From Tridacna crocea (lineage: Eukaryota > Mollusca > Bivalvia > Cardiida > Cardiidae), in contig OX031063.1 of assembly GCA_943736015.1 (NCBI GenBank), positions 46,268,672-46,332,671 on the forward strand: a stretch of DNA of 64,000 nucleotides. The letters are read 5' to 3'. A model generated the notes under the pieces. That model was not told where the DNA came from. It ran no database searches and worked only from the letters and a program-made list of their open reading frames with translations. Below are positions 32,159 to 43,094 of this stretch, piece by piece (positions within the stretch are counted from its first letter, which is position 1; each line of letters opens with the position of its first letter). Both the position numbers and the translations under genes were made by a program.

Positions 32159-33346
32159 CTGAAATTAAATAAAAACAAAAATAAATTTTACAAAAAAATC
32201 AACATTGTGTCAACAATGTGAGTGAAGAAGAACACCCTTGTAAGTCAGCTATCAAATCCGCCTTTTGCAACAATATTTCCTACCTTTTCAAGTTCAAATC
32301 AAATTACCTGACCCACTTAATTGTCATCCACACCTGCTTTCAATATTAAAGAGCCTAAAAGTTTGTCATCTGGTATGACGTAAATGCCCAAAATTAAACA
32401 GGTTGTCTAGCTCGACATATTTTTGTTTTCCTTCGAAGAGGAATTCATTAACCACCCACAACCGTTTAAAGCTACCAATAAACTTTCTTTTTTGACCATT
32501 TTTTACCTTTGTCATTTGAAGACTTTATAACTTCCAGGATGATTTGCAGCTTACACATTTTCAATTTAGTCATTACTTACATGAACGCATATAGATACTT
32601 AATATTTTGAAAGTTCCGTTATTGGACGAGTCTTCCTTCGTATGAATAAAATTACGCATCCTAAAGGGAGGAAGCAGGCATCAATTCTGATTTTGAAATT
32701 CCAATTTACCTATGACATATTCTGTTCTAGGCTCTTTGTTATAAATTATCTTTAGAAAACCTTTAACTTTATATAGTTCTGAATATAGGAATATCATTTT
32801 TCAAACAAATAAGTATTTCGTACTTGTTGTAGAACTGTTGGTACATCATTTCATCGATTAAGATGTTCAAAATTACAACATAAATTTGAGCTGCAGGTCA
32901 AAATCGAAAGTCAACGTTTTTTTAAAATTCTTAGTCAAGAATGGGGAAAACTCTGTCAAAACTATTCAACTGGTTGCCTCATGCAATTTTACGGTTTTCC
33001 CTGTTTGATAGCGAACATCTTGCCCGAGCTTGAAGAAAATATCTGCAGTAATAATAGAGATATCATGAAATACCAAATTTTTTTTCCCACCGACTATGAC
33101 ACAGACAACAAGGATACCAGGACTACGTGATTACCTCTGCATTTTCTTTGAAAAGAGGCGAGCTTAATATAGATTAAAGATCAAAATCATTTTACTTTCG
33201 ATCCAATTGTCACATAATATATGATACTGGAGACCAAAACTAAGACAGCCTGGTCTTCATTTTCGCCATCTACATTGTGGTATACGTACATATTATATTA
33301 TAAGCGGCTTAAATAATCCTTGGAGCCAACACACGGTACAACCTAC

Positions 33347-33493
33347 CTGGTAACCATCTGGAACATGACCATCAAGGATGTAGGAGATCTCCATGCTATC
33401 TATACCCTGGGACTCCTCCAAGCCTCTCGTGTCACATAGCCTAAACCCAAGTGGCTTAGCCGAAACATTTGGACGTACTGAGTACCTCCGATA
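33347..33493 (-). CDS. IFI44-like gene, exon with DTRG (G3) motif
   Basis: 147 nt, 49 codons, phase 0 at both ends. Acceptor TACCTACTTTCAG (AG at 33495-33494), donor CCAG|GTAGGT. It encodes YRRYSVRPNVSAKPLGFRLC, DTRGLEESQGIDSMEISYI and LDGHVPDGYQ. DTRG is the Walker-B/G3 position (DTMG in mammalian IFI44L). The following L-x-G-H-x-P-D-x-Y-Q is a strong family signature that runs directly into FNP of the next exon. Confidence 0.88.
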
Positions 33494-33654
33494 CTGAAAG
33501 TAGGTAAGAAAACAAGTTAAAACATATTGAACAAACAGGTAATGTGTATAATTTTATGCCATACAACTTGAAAAAAAAGATAAATTCGTAATTGCATTTA
33601 GATCCTTTTAGCACTTATTATCTACTGATGAAATAAATGAGATTTTAAGCTGAA

Positions 33655-34615
33655 CTAAGCACAACGTGCTCAAGGGGAGCTTTTAGGATCACATTGTGTC
33701 CGTCGTACGACGCCCGTCGTCAACAATTCCGTAAACATCTTCAGAAACTCTGGTTGCCATGGGAACCAAATGGAATTTTCGAAAAACTTCTTTAAAAATC
33801 TTCTATGTTACCGTTGGTCAGATTTGGAAATAATTTCACAGAAATGTTCTCTTGGTGAGCCTTTTCAAAAATTGTTCGCAAAACTTTCTTCCTTCAAAAA
33901 ATATGGTTGTGGTAGTGGTTGGGCTGGCGGGGACCTATATGCACTGTATTGACGTTAAGGAATTCTTTGAAATTCTTCTTGTCTTAACCCACTCGTCGGA
34001 TTTGAAACAATTTCACAGAAATGATCCTTATATTAAGCCCTCTTTTTAGCTCGGATGTTTTTGAAAATAAAATGAGGTATTGCCATAGCCCTGTTGTCGT
34101 CGTCGTGTACATTGTCTAGCGAAAACCCTGACATTTTATTATATTTCGGCTTCCACTCACACATGTACATGTACTTGTAACATGGAATAATTGTTCACAA
34201 GTAAAAGAGCAACCCAAGGAGAGATACCTCAAAAATCTTTTTATCATAAATATGCACCTTTTCAACTTAGAATTTAAACTTACTATCCAGCACACAGCAG
34301 CAAATCGTTGGCACCGGCATGTGGTGCTCTTGTTCAACTTAATATTTTTAGCCACTATTGGGCATGTGCTCTTATTCAAGAAATGGTCTTTGGGTGACTT
34401 ATTCCAAAATTTATTTGCAGAATTCTGATTCGTCAAAAACATGGCTGCGGTGACTATTGTAGGGGTTGTGATTGATTTTGAAACTATTTTAACAAAATTG
34501 TTTGGCAGAATAAGATTTTGTTTCCAAAAAACCAGTACTTCAAAAAACAAAAAATAGCTATGGTCCTTTCAAAAATTCAGGTGAGCGATCCAGGGCCATC
34601 TTGGCTCTTTTGTTT
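33655..34615 (-). mobile_element. Tandem-core (pearl-like) element, family A, intronic
   Basis: In reverse orientation this has the same ends as the copy at 38479-39635: GCACAACGTGCTCAAGGGGA at the left and CCAGGGCCATCTTGGC at the right. It includes the perfect-looking palindrome GGTTGCCATGGGAACC (33752-33767) and a short ACG tract (CGTACGACGCCCGTCGTC). Only diverged core units remain. It sits in the intron between the P-loop and DTRG exons. Confidence 0.75.
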
Positions 34616-34667
34616 AACTCTTTATTGAGCAGCAAAGTTTTATACTAATCAAAATTTAAACCCAAGG

Positions 34668-34900
34668 CAGGTAGCTCAGTGGTCAGCATATCTGATATGT
34701 GATCTGGTAGTTGCGGGTACAATATTCAATTGCAGCAAACTTTCTCCCCAGTGATATTTCACCTCGCACCTCTGATGCATGTCAGTGGCTTGGAAAGAAA
34801 ATTGTGCCAGTACTGGTGATAAAAAGCCCGAAACCGCATGCTTAGGTGCACGGACTGCCGTGATTAGTATTAAAACGAAGTCAAACTCCATTATAAACAA
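34668..34900 (+). mobile_element. tRNA-derived SINE, intronic
   Basis: GGCAGGTAGCTCAGTGGTCA is a tRNA-like head with an A box. A degenerate B box (TTGCGGGTACAATATTC) follows 45 bp later, then a body with TGCCAGTACTGGT and a tail TGATTAGTATTAAAACGAAG. The tail resembles that of the SINE at 36128-36340. Old copy. Confidence 0.65.
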
Positions 34901-34904
34901 ATGA

Positions 34905-35075
34905 AAAATTAAAACATTTGCAGACAACAAATAAAGACTGAATCAAACGATAGAATTTGCTTTCAATAGGATTGAACACATTTTGGGGCCAGAATTCTGG
35001 GTACCAGCATTTTATCCTTTTTACAGAATGTTTTCCAAAACTTTATTTTTGAAGGTTGTAAAACCTCCTGATTGT
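34905..35075 (-). mobile_element. Palindromic MITE, degraded inverted copy, intronic
   Basis: AACATTTGCAGACAACAAAT at the left and TACCAGCATTTTATCCTTTT ... GAATGTTTTCC at the right. The left hairpin arm (TTTTGGGGCCAGAATTCTGG) has decayed. Confidence 0.6.
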
Positions 35076-35331
35076 TTGTTTAAATATTTGCATTCATGCC
35101 ATTTGACCACTAAAGGATCACACATGTGAGTTTTTATTGAAACCTGCAGAACAGGTGGTATAGACAGAGGTGTTGAAAGAGCGTGTTTGAAGACATACAG
35201 TAACATGAAGCAAAACGACCCACACTATAAGCTCAATAATCATGCCCAATTCATGCTCAGACAAACTAAAGCCTTGCAGCTCAGCAAGCAAACACATCCC
35301 AGAACTTAGTTTCAAATTCGTAAAGCCTTAC

Positions 35332-35529
35332 CTTCGAAGTAATGCTCTGTTCAGCACTACCACTACATGCCTGTCCAGTCACATACCCTCGGAATACTGA
35401 AGCAATGGTGTTGAAAAAACTGGACTTTCCAGCTCCCACAGGCCCAAGCACTAGAATGTTGGTTGCTTTTAAATTCAGTCGTTTGGATGGGACATACTGT
35501 TCAACTTCCTCTTTTAGGTCATGCAAAAA
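35332..35529 (-). CDS. IFI44-like gene, P-loop exon
   Basis: 198 nt, 66 codons, phase 0. Acceptor TTATGTGTTTTAG (AG at 35531-35530), donor TCGAAG|GTAAGG. It encodes FLHDLKEEVEQYVPSKRLN, then LVLGPVGAGKSSFFNTI with the Walker A/P-loop (GPVGAGKSS), then SVFRGYVTGQACSGSAEQS and ITSK. This is the N-terminal edge of the GTPase-like domain of IFI44/IFI44L, where the same P-loop followed by S-x-F-x-G-x-V-T is diagnostic. The frame stays open a few codons into the introns on both sides, but splicing to YRRYSV restores the family alignment. Upstream exons (start codon, TLDc-type N-terminus in the usual family layout) should lie beyond 35529. Confidence 0.9.
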
Positions 35530-35636
35530 CTAAAACACATAAATATATACAGACATGAATGTCATTAAGACTCCGTGTTGTTTACCCGAGCCTTGGAATC
35601 CTTTGACAGAATAGTTATGCATTGATTTTAAAACAA

Positions 35637-35990
35637 TTTAGAGCTATCACTAAACGTGATTTATCCCCCCTCTCCCACCAGCTTCTTGCCACAAAAACAG
35701 GTCTTTGTCACAGAATGCAGAATGGTTTAGCACAAAAAGTAAGAGTTTAAGGGGAGATATTTCCTTCACAAATCGCAACAGGGACATGAAAATTGTACAT
35801 GCACAGCTTCATATATAAAGGAACACTGTGTGAATATGAGCTCAGTACCTCTAAAAGTATTGTATTTCGCGGGACAAATTTGTGTCTTCAGACAGGCGAA
35901 CAGACTGACGGACGGACAGACATGGTGATTCCAGTATACCCCCTCCTCTTGGATGAAAGCTGTCTGAAATACAAGTAAACATGTATCATA
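35637..35990 (+). repeat. Dispersed repeat terminus followed by GACG-tract element end
   Basis: 35637-35730 matches 684-768 (AGAGCTATCACTAAACGTGA ... AGAATGCAGAATGGTTT). Then AAGGGGAGATATTTCCTTCA and, at 35895-35925, GACTGACGGACGGACAGACATGGTGATT. This is the usual tail of a tandem-core element with its core lost. Confidence 0.6.
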
Positions 35991-36127
35991 ACATGACACC
36001 ATCTACAAGTAGAGAAACTTTTCTGAAGATCACAGTCTGTGACAGTATGGTCGGTCCATGTCGCTGGCAGAAAAATAAATTTTTAAAGTTACAAAAATCG
36101 CTTTTTTTTTACTTTTACTTGGTTTAA

Positions 36128-36340
36128 AGTTCCTATGTGGCTCGTTGATAGAGTGTGGTAATCTAAATCTAGAGGCACTTGGTTCCAGCCGCACTTGATT
36201 TTCGTGGGAGTGCCCTTGGGTGAGCCCTCGCCTAGTACTAGTAAAACCCAAAAATACATGAATATGTGAGCTGTCGCCATGATACGACTGAAATAATATT
36301 AAAAGCAGCGTAAAACACCATTCAACCAATCACTTTAATT
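36128..36340 (+). mobile_element. tRNA-derived SINE, near full length
   Basis: Head ATGTGGCTCGTTGATAGAGT (A box), B box GGCACTTGGTTCCAGCCGC, body CCTTGGGTGAGCCCTCGCCT, and a 3' end GACTGAAATAATATTAAAAG followed by CAGCGTAAAACACC. The 3' end matches the conserved tail seen in many molluscan SINEs (GACTGAAATATTGTTAAAAG style, from memory of the type). Transcribed by RNA polymerase III if active. Good condition but no clear target duplication. Confidence 0.7.
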
Positions 36341-36831
36341 GGTTTAATACTCGAAATCACTAATAAGGCGCAAATGTGACATAAAAATGGTGCATGATGT
36401 TTCTTCAAGTCAGCTTACATTACGGTCACAATGTGAAACTGCCGCCTGCCGACTTTTAGACATGAGTGGATTCTTAATGCCGCCGGCCGATTTTTTACAA
36501 ATCAGTGCGAGTGGTCATTAATAACTGCCAGTAGAAGGCCGTCAGGCGGCGCCAGGCAGCTTCTTAAGTTCGAGGGGTGTAGGAAGTCATCAGGGCGTCG
36601 GCCGTTGGCAGTTAGGGGACCACCGCTCGGCGACCTGGCACTTAATACCGGCCGGTGGTCGGGCGTTCGACCTGCCACCGGCCGGCGCCAACCCGATAAT
36701 CTGACGGCGGCAGACTGGTTTACGGGCGATATATAAACCTAGATTGCTCTCGTATCACTACAAAGTGTTCATTATCATTATCAACGAAAAGATAAATAAA
36801 TCTATTTTTTAACATTTTTTCCTTCCACAAG

Positions 36832-36945
36832 TTGCCTCTAAAGGTAGTGGCAAAGGGAAGGACAAGGCGCCAGCACCGAAACGCAAGAGACCAAAGCCCA
36901 AGCCCAGCGATACGCAAGTTTCTGAGTCTCTGTAGTGCTATCATA
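36832..36945 (+). other. Coding-like patch, Lys/Pro-rich, inside the GC-rich element
   Basis: One plus frame reads VASKGSGKGKDKAPAPKRKR, then PKPKPSDTQVSESL and a TAG. The same frame reopens after the stop with YHNRHDDYDGWPRIYFQGPE and onward to about 37090. Basic, proline-rich composition is typical of nuclear protein tails. Preceded by ACAAG. No family recognised. It could be a captured exon or chance. Confidence 0.2.
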
Positions 36946-37094
36946 ATCGCCATGATGACTATGATGGATGGCCTCGGATTTATTTTCAGGGGCCCGAGAG
37001 TCTACACTCGGCAGATCGCCGTCCTGCCACCTATATACCAACACCGACAGTCACCTTTCGGCTGTTTTTCAATCTCCACTCTGCCGAACAAAGA

Positions 37095-38118
37095 ATTTTT
37101 AAGAATTTTTTAATTTCCATAAAGTGCAAGTAGCCCCCATTCACCAGAGCCATGTTTCTTGATGGATCAAAATTTTGCAAACACTTTGTGAAAAGGGTCA
37201 TTCAAGAAACATCCCTGTGACATTTTTTTAAAATCTGACCAGCCGTTTCAGAGAAAAAGAATTTTCAAGAATTTCTTCATGTCAGTATAGTGCAAGTAGA
37301 CACCATTCACCAGAGCCATGTTTCTTGATGGATCAAAATTTCGCGAACAATTATTGAAAAGGGTCACGCATGGAACATTGCTGTGAAATTATTTTAAAAT
37401 CTGACCAGCCGTTTCAGAGAAGAAGAATTTTCAAGAATTTCTTCATGTTCGTATATATAGTGCAAGTAGCCCCCATTCCCAGAGCCAAGTTTCTTGATGG
37501 ATCAAAATTTCACGAACGTTCTTTAAAAGGGTCACCCAAGGAACATCTCTGTGAAATTATTTCAAAATCTGACAAGCAGTTTCAGAGAAGAAGAATTTTT
37601 AAGAATTCTTTCATTTCCATATAGTGCAAGTAGCCCCCATTCACCAGAGCCACATTTCTTGACGGAATTATTTTAAAATCTGACCCGTCGTTTCAGAGAA
37701 GAAGAATTTTCAAGAATTTCTTCATGTTCGTATAGTGCAAGTAGCCCCCATTCCCAGAGCCATGTTTCTTGATGGATCAAAATTTTGCGAACATTTTTTG
37801 AAAAGGGTCATCCAAGGAACATCCTGTGAAATTATTTTAAAATCTGGCTAGCGGTTTCAAAGAAGAAGTTTTTTTTAAAGAATTTCTTACAAAATTCCAT
37901 TGGGTTGCCATGGCAACCAGAGTTTTCGACGGAATCTAATTCTGTGAACAATTTTTAAAGAGGACCTCCCAAGGAACATTCCAGCCAAGTTTGGTCTAAA
38001 TTGGCCTTGCGGTTTAGGAGGAGTTGATTTTAAAAGAATTGTTGACGACGCACAACGGGCGACGGACACCGGGTGATCCTAAAAGCTCCCATTGAGCACG
38101 TTGTGCTCAGGTGAGCTA
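37095..38118 (+). mobile_element. Tandem-core element, family A (5'-truncated), nested
   Basis: About five copies of a ~165-bp unit (GTGCAAGTAGCCCCCATTC, CCAGAGCCATGTTTCTTGAT, GGATCAAAATTTCGCGAAC, AAAGGGTCA, CAGCCGTTTCAGAGAAGAAG). Then the palindrome GGTTGCCATGGCAACC (37903-37918), the ACG tract (38042-38070) and the tail GAGCACGTTGTGCTCAGGTG + AGCTAAAA. The head (AAGAGGGCCAAGATGGCC) is absent. It lies inside 36421-38313. Confidence 0.8.
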
Positions 38119-38478
38119 AAAATCGGCCGGTGGCAGTCATAATTTTAACTTTTTCTTAAAACTTCAGCGGCGTCCTAGTGGCGTCTAAAATGCTGCCTGC
38201 TGCCTGCCGATTGTGCCTGCCTTCGAGCTGCCAACGAGCTGCCACCGGCCAAATTTGAGTGAAAACTGGCAGTTACCACGCCGGTAGGTGGCATTTACTG
38301 ATTTGTGACCGTACTATTAATGGAAGAAGGCAAAAAAAATGTTTCCCGAGTGAAGTTCCAGAGTTTTGTCAATTCTATCACCCCATTTTCTGTTCAGTAT
38401 GAAGATTCATACGTTACTGTAGCACACCTAGAAATCATTTCTTCGTACTCCATCATGCAAACAAAATACCTTTTATTA

Positions 38479-39635
38479 TAACAAGAGGGCCAAGATTGCC
38501 CTGGATCGCTAACCTGAATTTCTGAGAGAACCACAGCCATTTCTTTCATAATGTAATCAGCCTTTTCTGAGAAGAAGAATTTTTAAGAATTTCTTCCTGT
38601 CGTATAGTATAAATAGCCCACAGTCATCAGAGCCATGTTTCTTGATGGATCAAAATTTCTAGAGCAATTTTTGAAAAGGGTTAGCCAAGAAACATTTGCG
38701 AGATCAGCCGTTTCAAAGAAAAAGAATTTCTTCATGGCAAAAATAGTGCAAGTATCCCCCATTCACCAGAGCCATGTTTCTAGACAAATCAGCATTTTGC
38801 GAACAATTTTTGAACGGTTACCAAAGGAACATTTCTGTGAGATTATGTCAAAATCTGATCAGCCGTTTCAGAGAAGAAGAATTTAAAGAATTTCTTCATG
38901 GCCGCATATAGTGCAAGAAGCCCTCATACACCAGAGCCATGTTTCTTGATGGATCAACTTTCACAAACAATTTTTAAAAAGGGTCATCCAAGGAACATTT
39001 CTGTGAAATTATTTCAAAATCTAATAAGAAGTTTTAGAGAACAAGAATTTTTAAGAATTTCTTCATTTCCATATAGTGCAAGTAGCCCCCATTCACCAGA
39101 GCTGTGTTTCTTGACAGATCAAAATTGCACGAACAGTTTTTGGGAAGGGTCATTCAAGGAGCATCCCTGTGAAATTATTTCAAATTCTGACCAGCCGTTT
39201 CACACAGGAAGAATTTTTAAGAATTTCTTAATTTCCATATAGTGCAAGTAGTCCCCATTCACCAGAGCCACATTTTTTGACGGATCAAAATTTTACGAAC
39301 AATTTTTGAAAAGGGTCACCCAAGGAACATATCTGTGAAATTATTTAAAAATCTGACCAGCGGTTTCAGAGGAGAAGATTTTTAAAGAATTCCCTAGAAA
39401 ATTCCATTTGGTTGCCATGGCAACCAGAGTTTTTGATGGAATCAAATTCTGTGAACACTGTTTAAAGAGGACCCCCCAAGGAACATTCCAGCCAAGTTTG
39501 GTCCAAATCCGCCCAGCGGTTTAGGAGGGGTTGATGTTTAAAGAATTGTTGACAACGCACGACGCACGACGGACGACGGACACCGGGTGATCCCAAAAGC
39601 TCCCCTTGAGCACGTTATGCTCAGGTGAGCTAAAA
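38479..39635 (+). mobile_element. Tandem-core element, family A, full length
   Basis: Head ACAAGAGGGCCAAGATTGCC + CTGGATCGCTAACCTGAA. About five ~165-bp core units follow, then GGTTGCCATGGCAACC (39410-39425), the ACGACGCACGACGGACGACG tract (39553-39580), and the tail GAGCACGTTATGCTCAGGTG + AGCTAAAA. The head CACCTGA-type and tail TCAGGTGAGC are short inverted repeats. No coding capacity. Resembles published bivalve pearl elements. Confidence 0.8.
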
Positions 39636-40544
39636 ACTGTAACCACCATAGTCTTGAAATTTCGTCATTTTATCGAGAAGGTTAGAACTGGTGTAAACTG
39701 ATCGATTGATTTGAAAATTAAGGTCACTCCAAAGGTGTCGAAGGGGCTTTGATACATATGTGACCCTTCTTCAAAAGTGTGTAATGTGGAGCGTCATAGG
39801 ACAGTCAGTGTACACGAAAGATAGTTTTAAAATGTAAACAGCTTTCAACATTGTTGAAAAAGTAGAGGGGAGGAGTAATGACATTTTTTCAGCAGATGTG
39901 ATTTTCAGTTAGCATACCAATTATATAAAAAATAACGATATTTACGTCATCCAGTAATGGTTTGAGCAAAAACCTAAACTTGGCCTTGAAATGCAATTCG
40001 ATTCGCGCTAAACTGTGACACGACAAGTTGTCAACAAACGGATAAATATCGAACAAAGTATGTTATCATATATATATAACCGACAAATACGGAACGAGAT
40101 AAATAGAAGTTTTCTGACAGGCAACTACTCCATTATTGACACGATGTGTATTTATTCATGTAAGCTTATGCAGGCTGCAATGCTATGTATTCTTGGAGGA
40201 AACTACGTATTGTTTGGTTCATTCACCTACATATATTTAAAAATAAGAGATATTTATATGGTATCTGCGGTGAAACAGACCATGTTGTTCATAAACGTTT
40301 GTTTATGTCGGAAGTATTTCACAGGTTAACTTACTCAAAGTACAAATATAGTTATCTGAGTTCAGAGGTTATAGCCCCCCTTTTTTACTGATGGTATGCC
40401 CACTAGCAAAGATTCTTTCGATACAAATTTTGTTAGAACCGCTGCCAGAAAGGCCCGTTGAAGAAAAAAAAAATTATCCTTATATATTAGTTTATTTAAT
40501 TGTACAAATTTGCCTTGAAAAATTCTGAAAAGACAACTTTGTTA
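39636..40544. other. No gene recognised
   Basis: AT-rich sequence. The plus frame at 40015-40329 (104 residues, hydrophobic stretch GGNYVLFGSFTYIYLKI) is not supported by a family match or splice context. Confidence 0.4.
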
Positions 40545-40625
40545 ATTTCTTTGAAGATCGAACAATATACTAATTTCCCACCACCAGAATTTTAAGTATA
40601 GTCTTAACCATTACACCACAGTTAT
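40545..40625 (-). mobile_element. tRNA-derived SINE-like head
   Basis: Minus strand: CTGTGGTGTAATGGTTAAGA (A box) and, about 57 nt on, TATTGTTCGATCTTC (degenerate B box). Spacing fits a tRNA-related promoter, but the rest cannot fold as a tRNA gene. A degraded SINE is likely. Confidence 0.4.
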
Positions 40626-40735
40626 GCTTTGAATGAAAGTGAGTTTATACTATCTATGATAAATCTTAGAATCTTCAGGTGTGAGCAACTTCCCTTTTCT
40701 GCGTCGAAAGTACCGAGTACAAAAGTACTTTTTTT

Positions 40736-40989
40736 TTATAATATAAGAAGGCGGAAAACAGCGACGATTATCATGTTTAGTTCTATGTTGTAAATGCAGA
40801 CATCCCCCAGTGTAGGACGTCCTCTTAGAAGAGCCGGTGACTTAAGGTTGTCCTGGAAGTCTTCCTCTGAACTGTGACCTGCTTCATTATAGAGAAAGAA
40901 ACTCCATCCGGAAAGTCTCACTTTTGAGCCACAATTCCTGTACAATAAGTTGTAAAGCTGGAGTTCCTCAGAGGAAAGTATCGTTCAAT
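40736..40989 (-). CDS. Possible exon, unassigned protein-like frame
   Basis: On the minus strand a frame opens after TGA at about 40990 and reads TILSSEELQLYNLLYRNCGS, KVRLSGWSFFLYNEAGHSSE and EDFQDNLKSPALLRGRPTLG, stopping at 40736. Its amino-acid makeup is protein-like. The region is not part of a repeat that I can see elsewhere in the window. It lies upstream of, and on the same strand as, the IFI44-like gene, whose family normally has an N-terminal TLDc domain with an L-Y...F...P-T-L pattern. The spacing here fits TLDc only loosely, so that link is speculative. Splice borders are unclear: a TTATTGTACAG acceptor at about 40950 is one option. Confidence 0.25.
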
Positions 40990-43019
40990 AGACGGTATTA
41001 TTCGAGGCCGCCTGCTTTGGTATCAGGCCTCCCAGGTCGGAATTATCTTCTTGAAAGAGGCTTACCCTGGTATTTCATCAGTGAATAAGCTCCTTTGTTC
41101 CTTTATCAAAATTTGATGTTCATATTTTCATAGTTACTCTCTGTACCATATGATCATCCATCAACGTTCCACTGAGACATCAATTTCTTCTGAGGTTATG
41201 AAACTGTAGAAATTACCATAGAGGCATATGTTCCAGGTTCAGGATCAGTTGGTCTGTCAGAGAGACGTTCTTTGTGGACCCATGTATGTGGTGTAGATCT
41301 TCAGATAAGCAAGTCAGAAAAAGTATATATCATTTTCAAATCCCATTCTCTTTCTGATAATCTGATAGTTAAAGGTTAAACTGAATACACTGATGTAGTT
41401 GGGTAGGGGTTGAAGGTTTACGTGGCCACACCACGATCATTGCATTACCCTAAGTTCCGATTACATCTCATCCAAAAGGCGGATTGTGCTAGTCGATCGG
41501 TGAAAGAGAAAAAAAAAAAAAAATCTGCAAAGTCATAAAATTGTTAAATGGCATGAACAGCAAATCTGGCTAGGCTAATCTAGTACACACTTTACCACCC
41601 GTGGTTACCCGATAAAGGACACTCGGAGGCTCCAGGAACTCGGAGGTAAACAAAGATAGTCACGGTAGACCAGGGTCTGAATTATATCATTTATAATATG
41701 ATGTTAAAATTACATCGGAAATTATTGGTGTTGTAGGTTATTGGCCAACATAATAATGAAACAGTTTATGAACATCGTTTCTTACTATTTTAAACTCAGA
41801 ATAACATATATGTATGTTAATATGGCGAGATCATTCGTATTCACTAGTTAATATCTTAGGTGTCATCGCGCACTCATGTATAAATATAAACTCTATATGC
41901 ATAAAATACATTAAAGGTGGGTATTTAGAATTTTCACATCACACCAAATTAAAAATTGTATATGTCACTGAAATTTATATGAAAAAACAATACAAATCAT
42001 CAGTAATTGAGAATCATGAAATTACAAAAAAAATTTTTTTTGGTGGTATTCCCTTAAAAAGCTACGTAGCCTCTTAAGCTATTTTTAGATTTCCCGCCAA
42101 AATTAAAAAAAAAAACACTGTGGGACTGTTAAGTGACTTGCACATGACTAATGACTATTAAATTCCATAACATAACAAACATGTAATTATTTTCCATAAT
42201 GTCTAGAACTACAGATGCTTTGTTTGAAACTTCGTCTGTATATTTCCGGTATGTACATGAGCGAGTTGCTCATGTAAAAATAGACTGTGTTTCCCTTTAG
42301 TGTCGACCTGGGCTGTAGTAAATCTCTAATTTATCTAGTTGTCGGATGGTTTTCGACTACTGGGGTTTAATGAATGAAAATTATAAGGCTTTGGGAGTGT
42401 AAGGATGATTTTTTGTATTTTTGTAAAATTTTCGTCCCAAAATCTGAAGGGCCACCTTTAACGACGTATCACAAAATTTGATACGGGAATTCTCGGAGTA
42501 ATTTCTAAGTGTAATTTTCTGAACTCGGAGGTATGGGCTTGGGAACTCGAAGGTTTTAACTTTTCGAAGAGCTGATTGTTTCTGAAAGTGTTAATATGAG
42601 ATTATATGAATGTGTCGGTAGGTAGGTAGGCAGAGGTAGTTATTAAGGGAGGGTAAGTTTTCAATGTATGCAATGAAAGTAGATGAGTAACCGACAGGAT
42701 AATTCGTCATTATGAATTTAATGTAGACAGCTTCGCATCCCACCTTTATTAAACTGGAATGTACATTACTATTTCATATTTTTGCTCTTAATTACGGCTT
42801 TGTGTACCTGTTAGAACCGCTCATAGAGGCTGCTCCTGTCTACACGCTAAAACTTCATTTGTGGATAAAAATCAACTGAAACTTTGTCACTTTTAGAGCT
42901 GAAAAATCGTTGTATCTTGCATAGAGGTCTTATTGTAATGTATATTTGTACTAGTTTGTCCTAGTAAGAGGTACAAATCTGGTTTCCATTGATAGAATTT
43001 TACACAAGATTCAATGAAA

Positions 43020-43088
43020 TCCTGTGTTATTGGTACCTATTAAAATCATCTTGACGAGACGATTATAGTGAGTACCAAATCATAGGTT
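43020..43088. repeat. Palindrome related to 24146-24210
   Basis: CCTGTGTTATTGGTACCTAT ... AGTGAGTACCAAATCATAGG with the inner stem ATCATCTTGACGAGACGAT. Same design and outer words as the 24146 palindrome, more diverged. Confidence 0.65.
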
Positions 43089-43094
43089 GAAGCT

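Larger units (their letters stand above)
36421..38313. mobile_element. GC-rich TIR element with GCCGGC-type arrays
   Basis: Ends TACGGTCACAA (36421) and TTGTGACCGTA (38313) are inverted, and each runs into repeated GCCGCCTGCCG / CGGCAGG / CCACCGGCCG words (36435-36720 and 38120-38290). The size (about 1.9 kb), the GGTCACA terminus and the design of inverted short-word arrays are parallel to the TACGG element at 15348-17229, though the words differ. The interior holds the Lys/Pro-rich coding-like patch at 36832-36945 and a family A tandem-core element (37095-38118). No transposase. Confidence 0.65.

Noticed and set aside
33770-34550. Frames of 60-144 residues between two IFI44-like exons
   Set aside because: They lie within the reversed family A tandem-core element.
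34668-34740. Functional tRNA gene
   Set aside because: The A box is good but the B box is degenerate and the sequence cannot complete a cloverleaf. A SINE head is the better reading.
37370-39242. Plus frames of 83-114 residues with repeated peptides
   Set aside because: Translation of the ~165-bp tandem units. The repeat length is not kept in frame, and stops recur.
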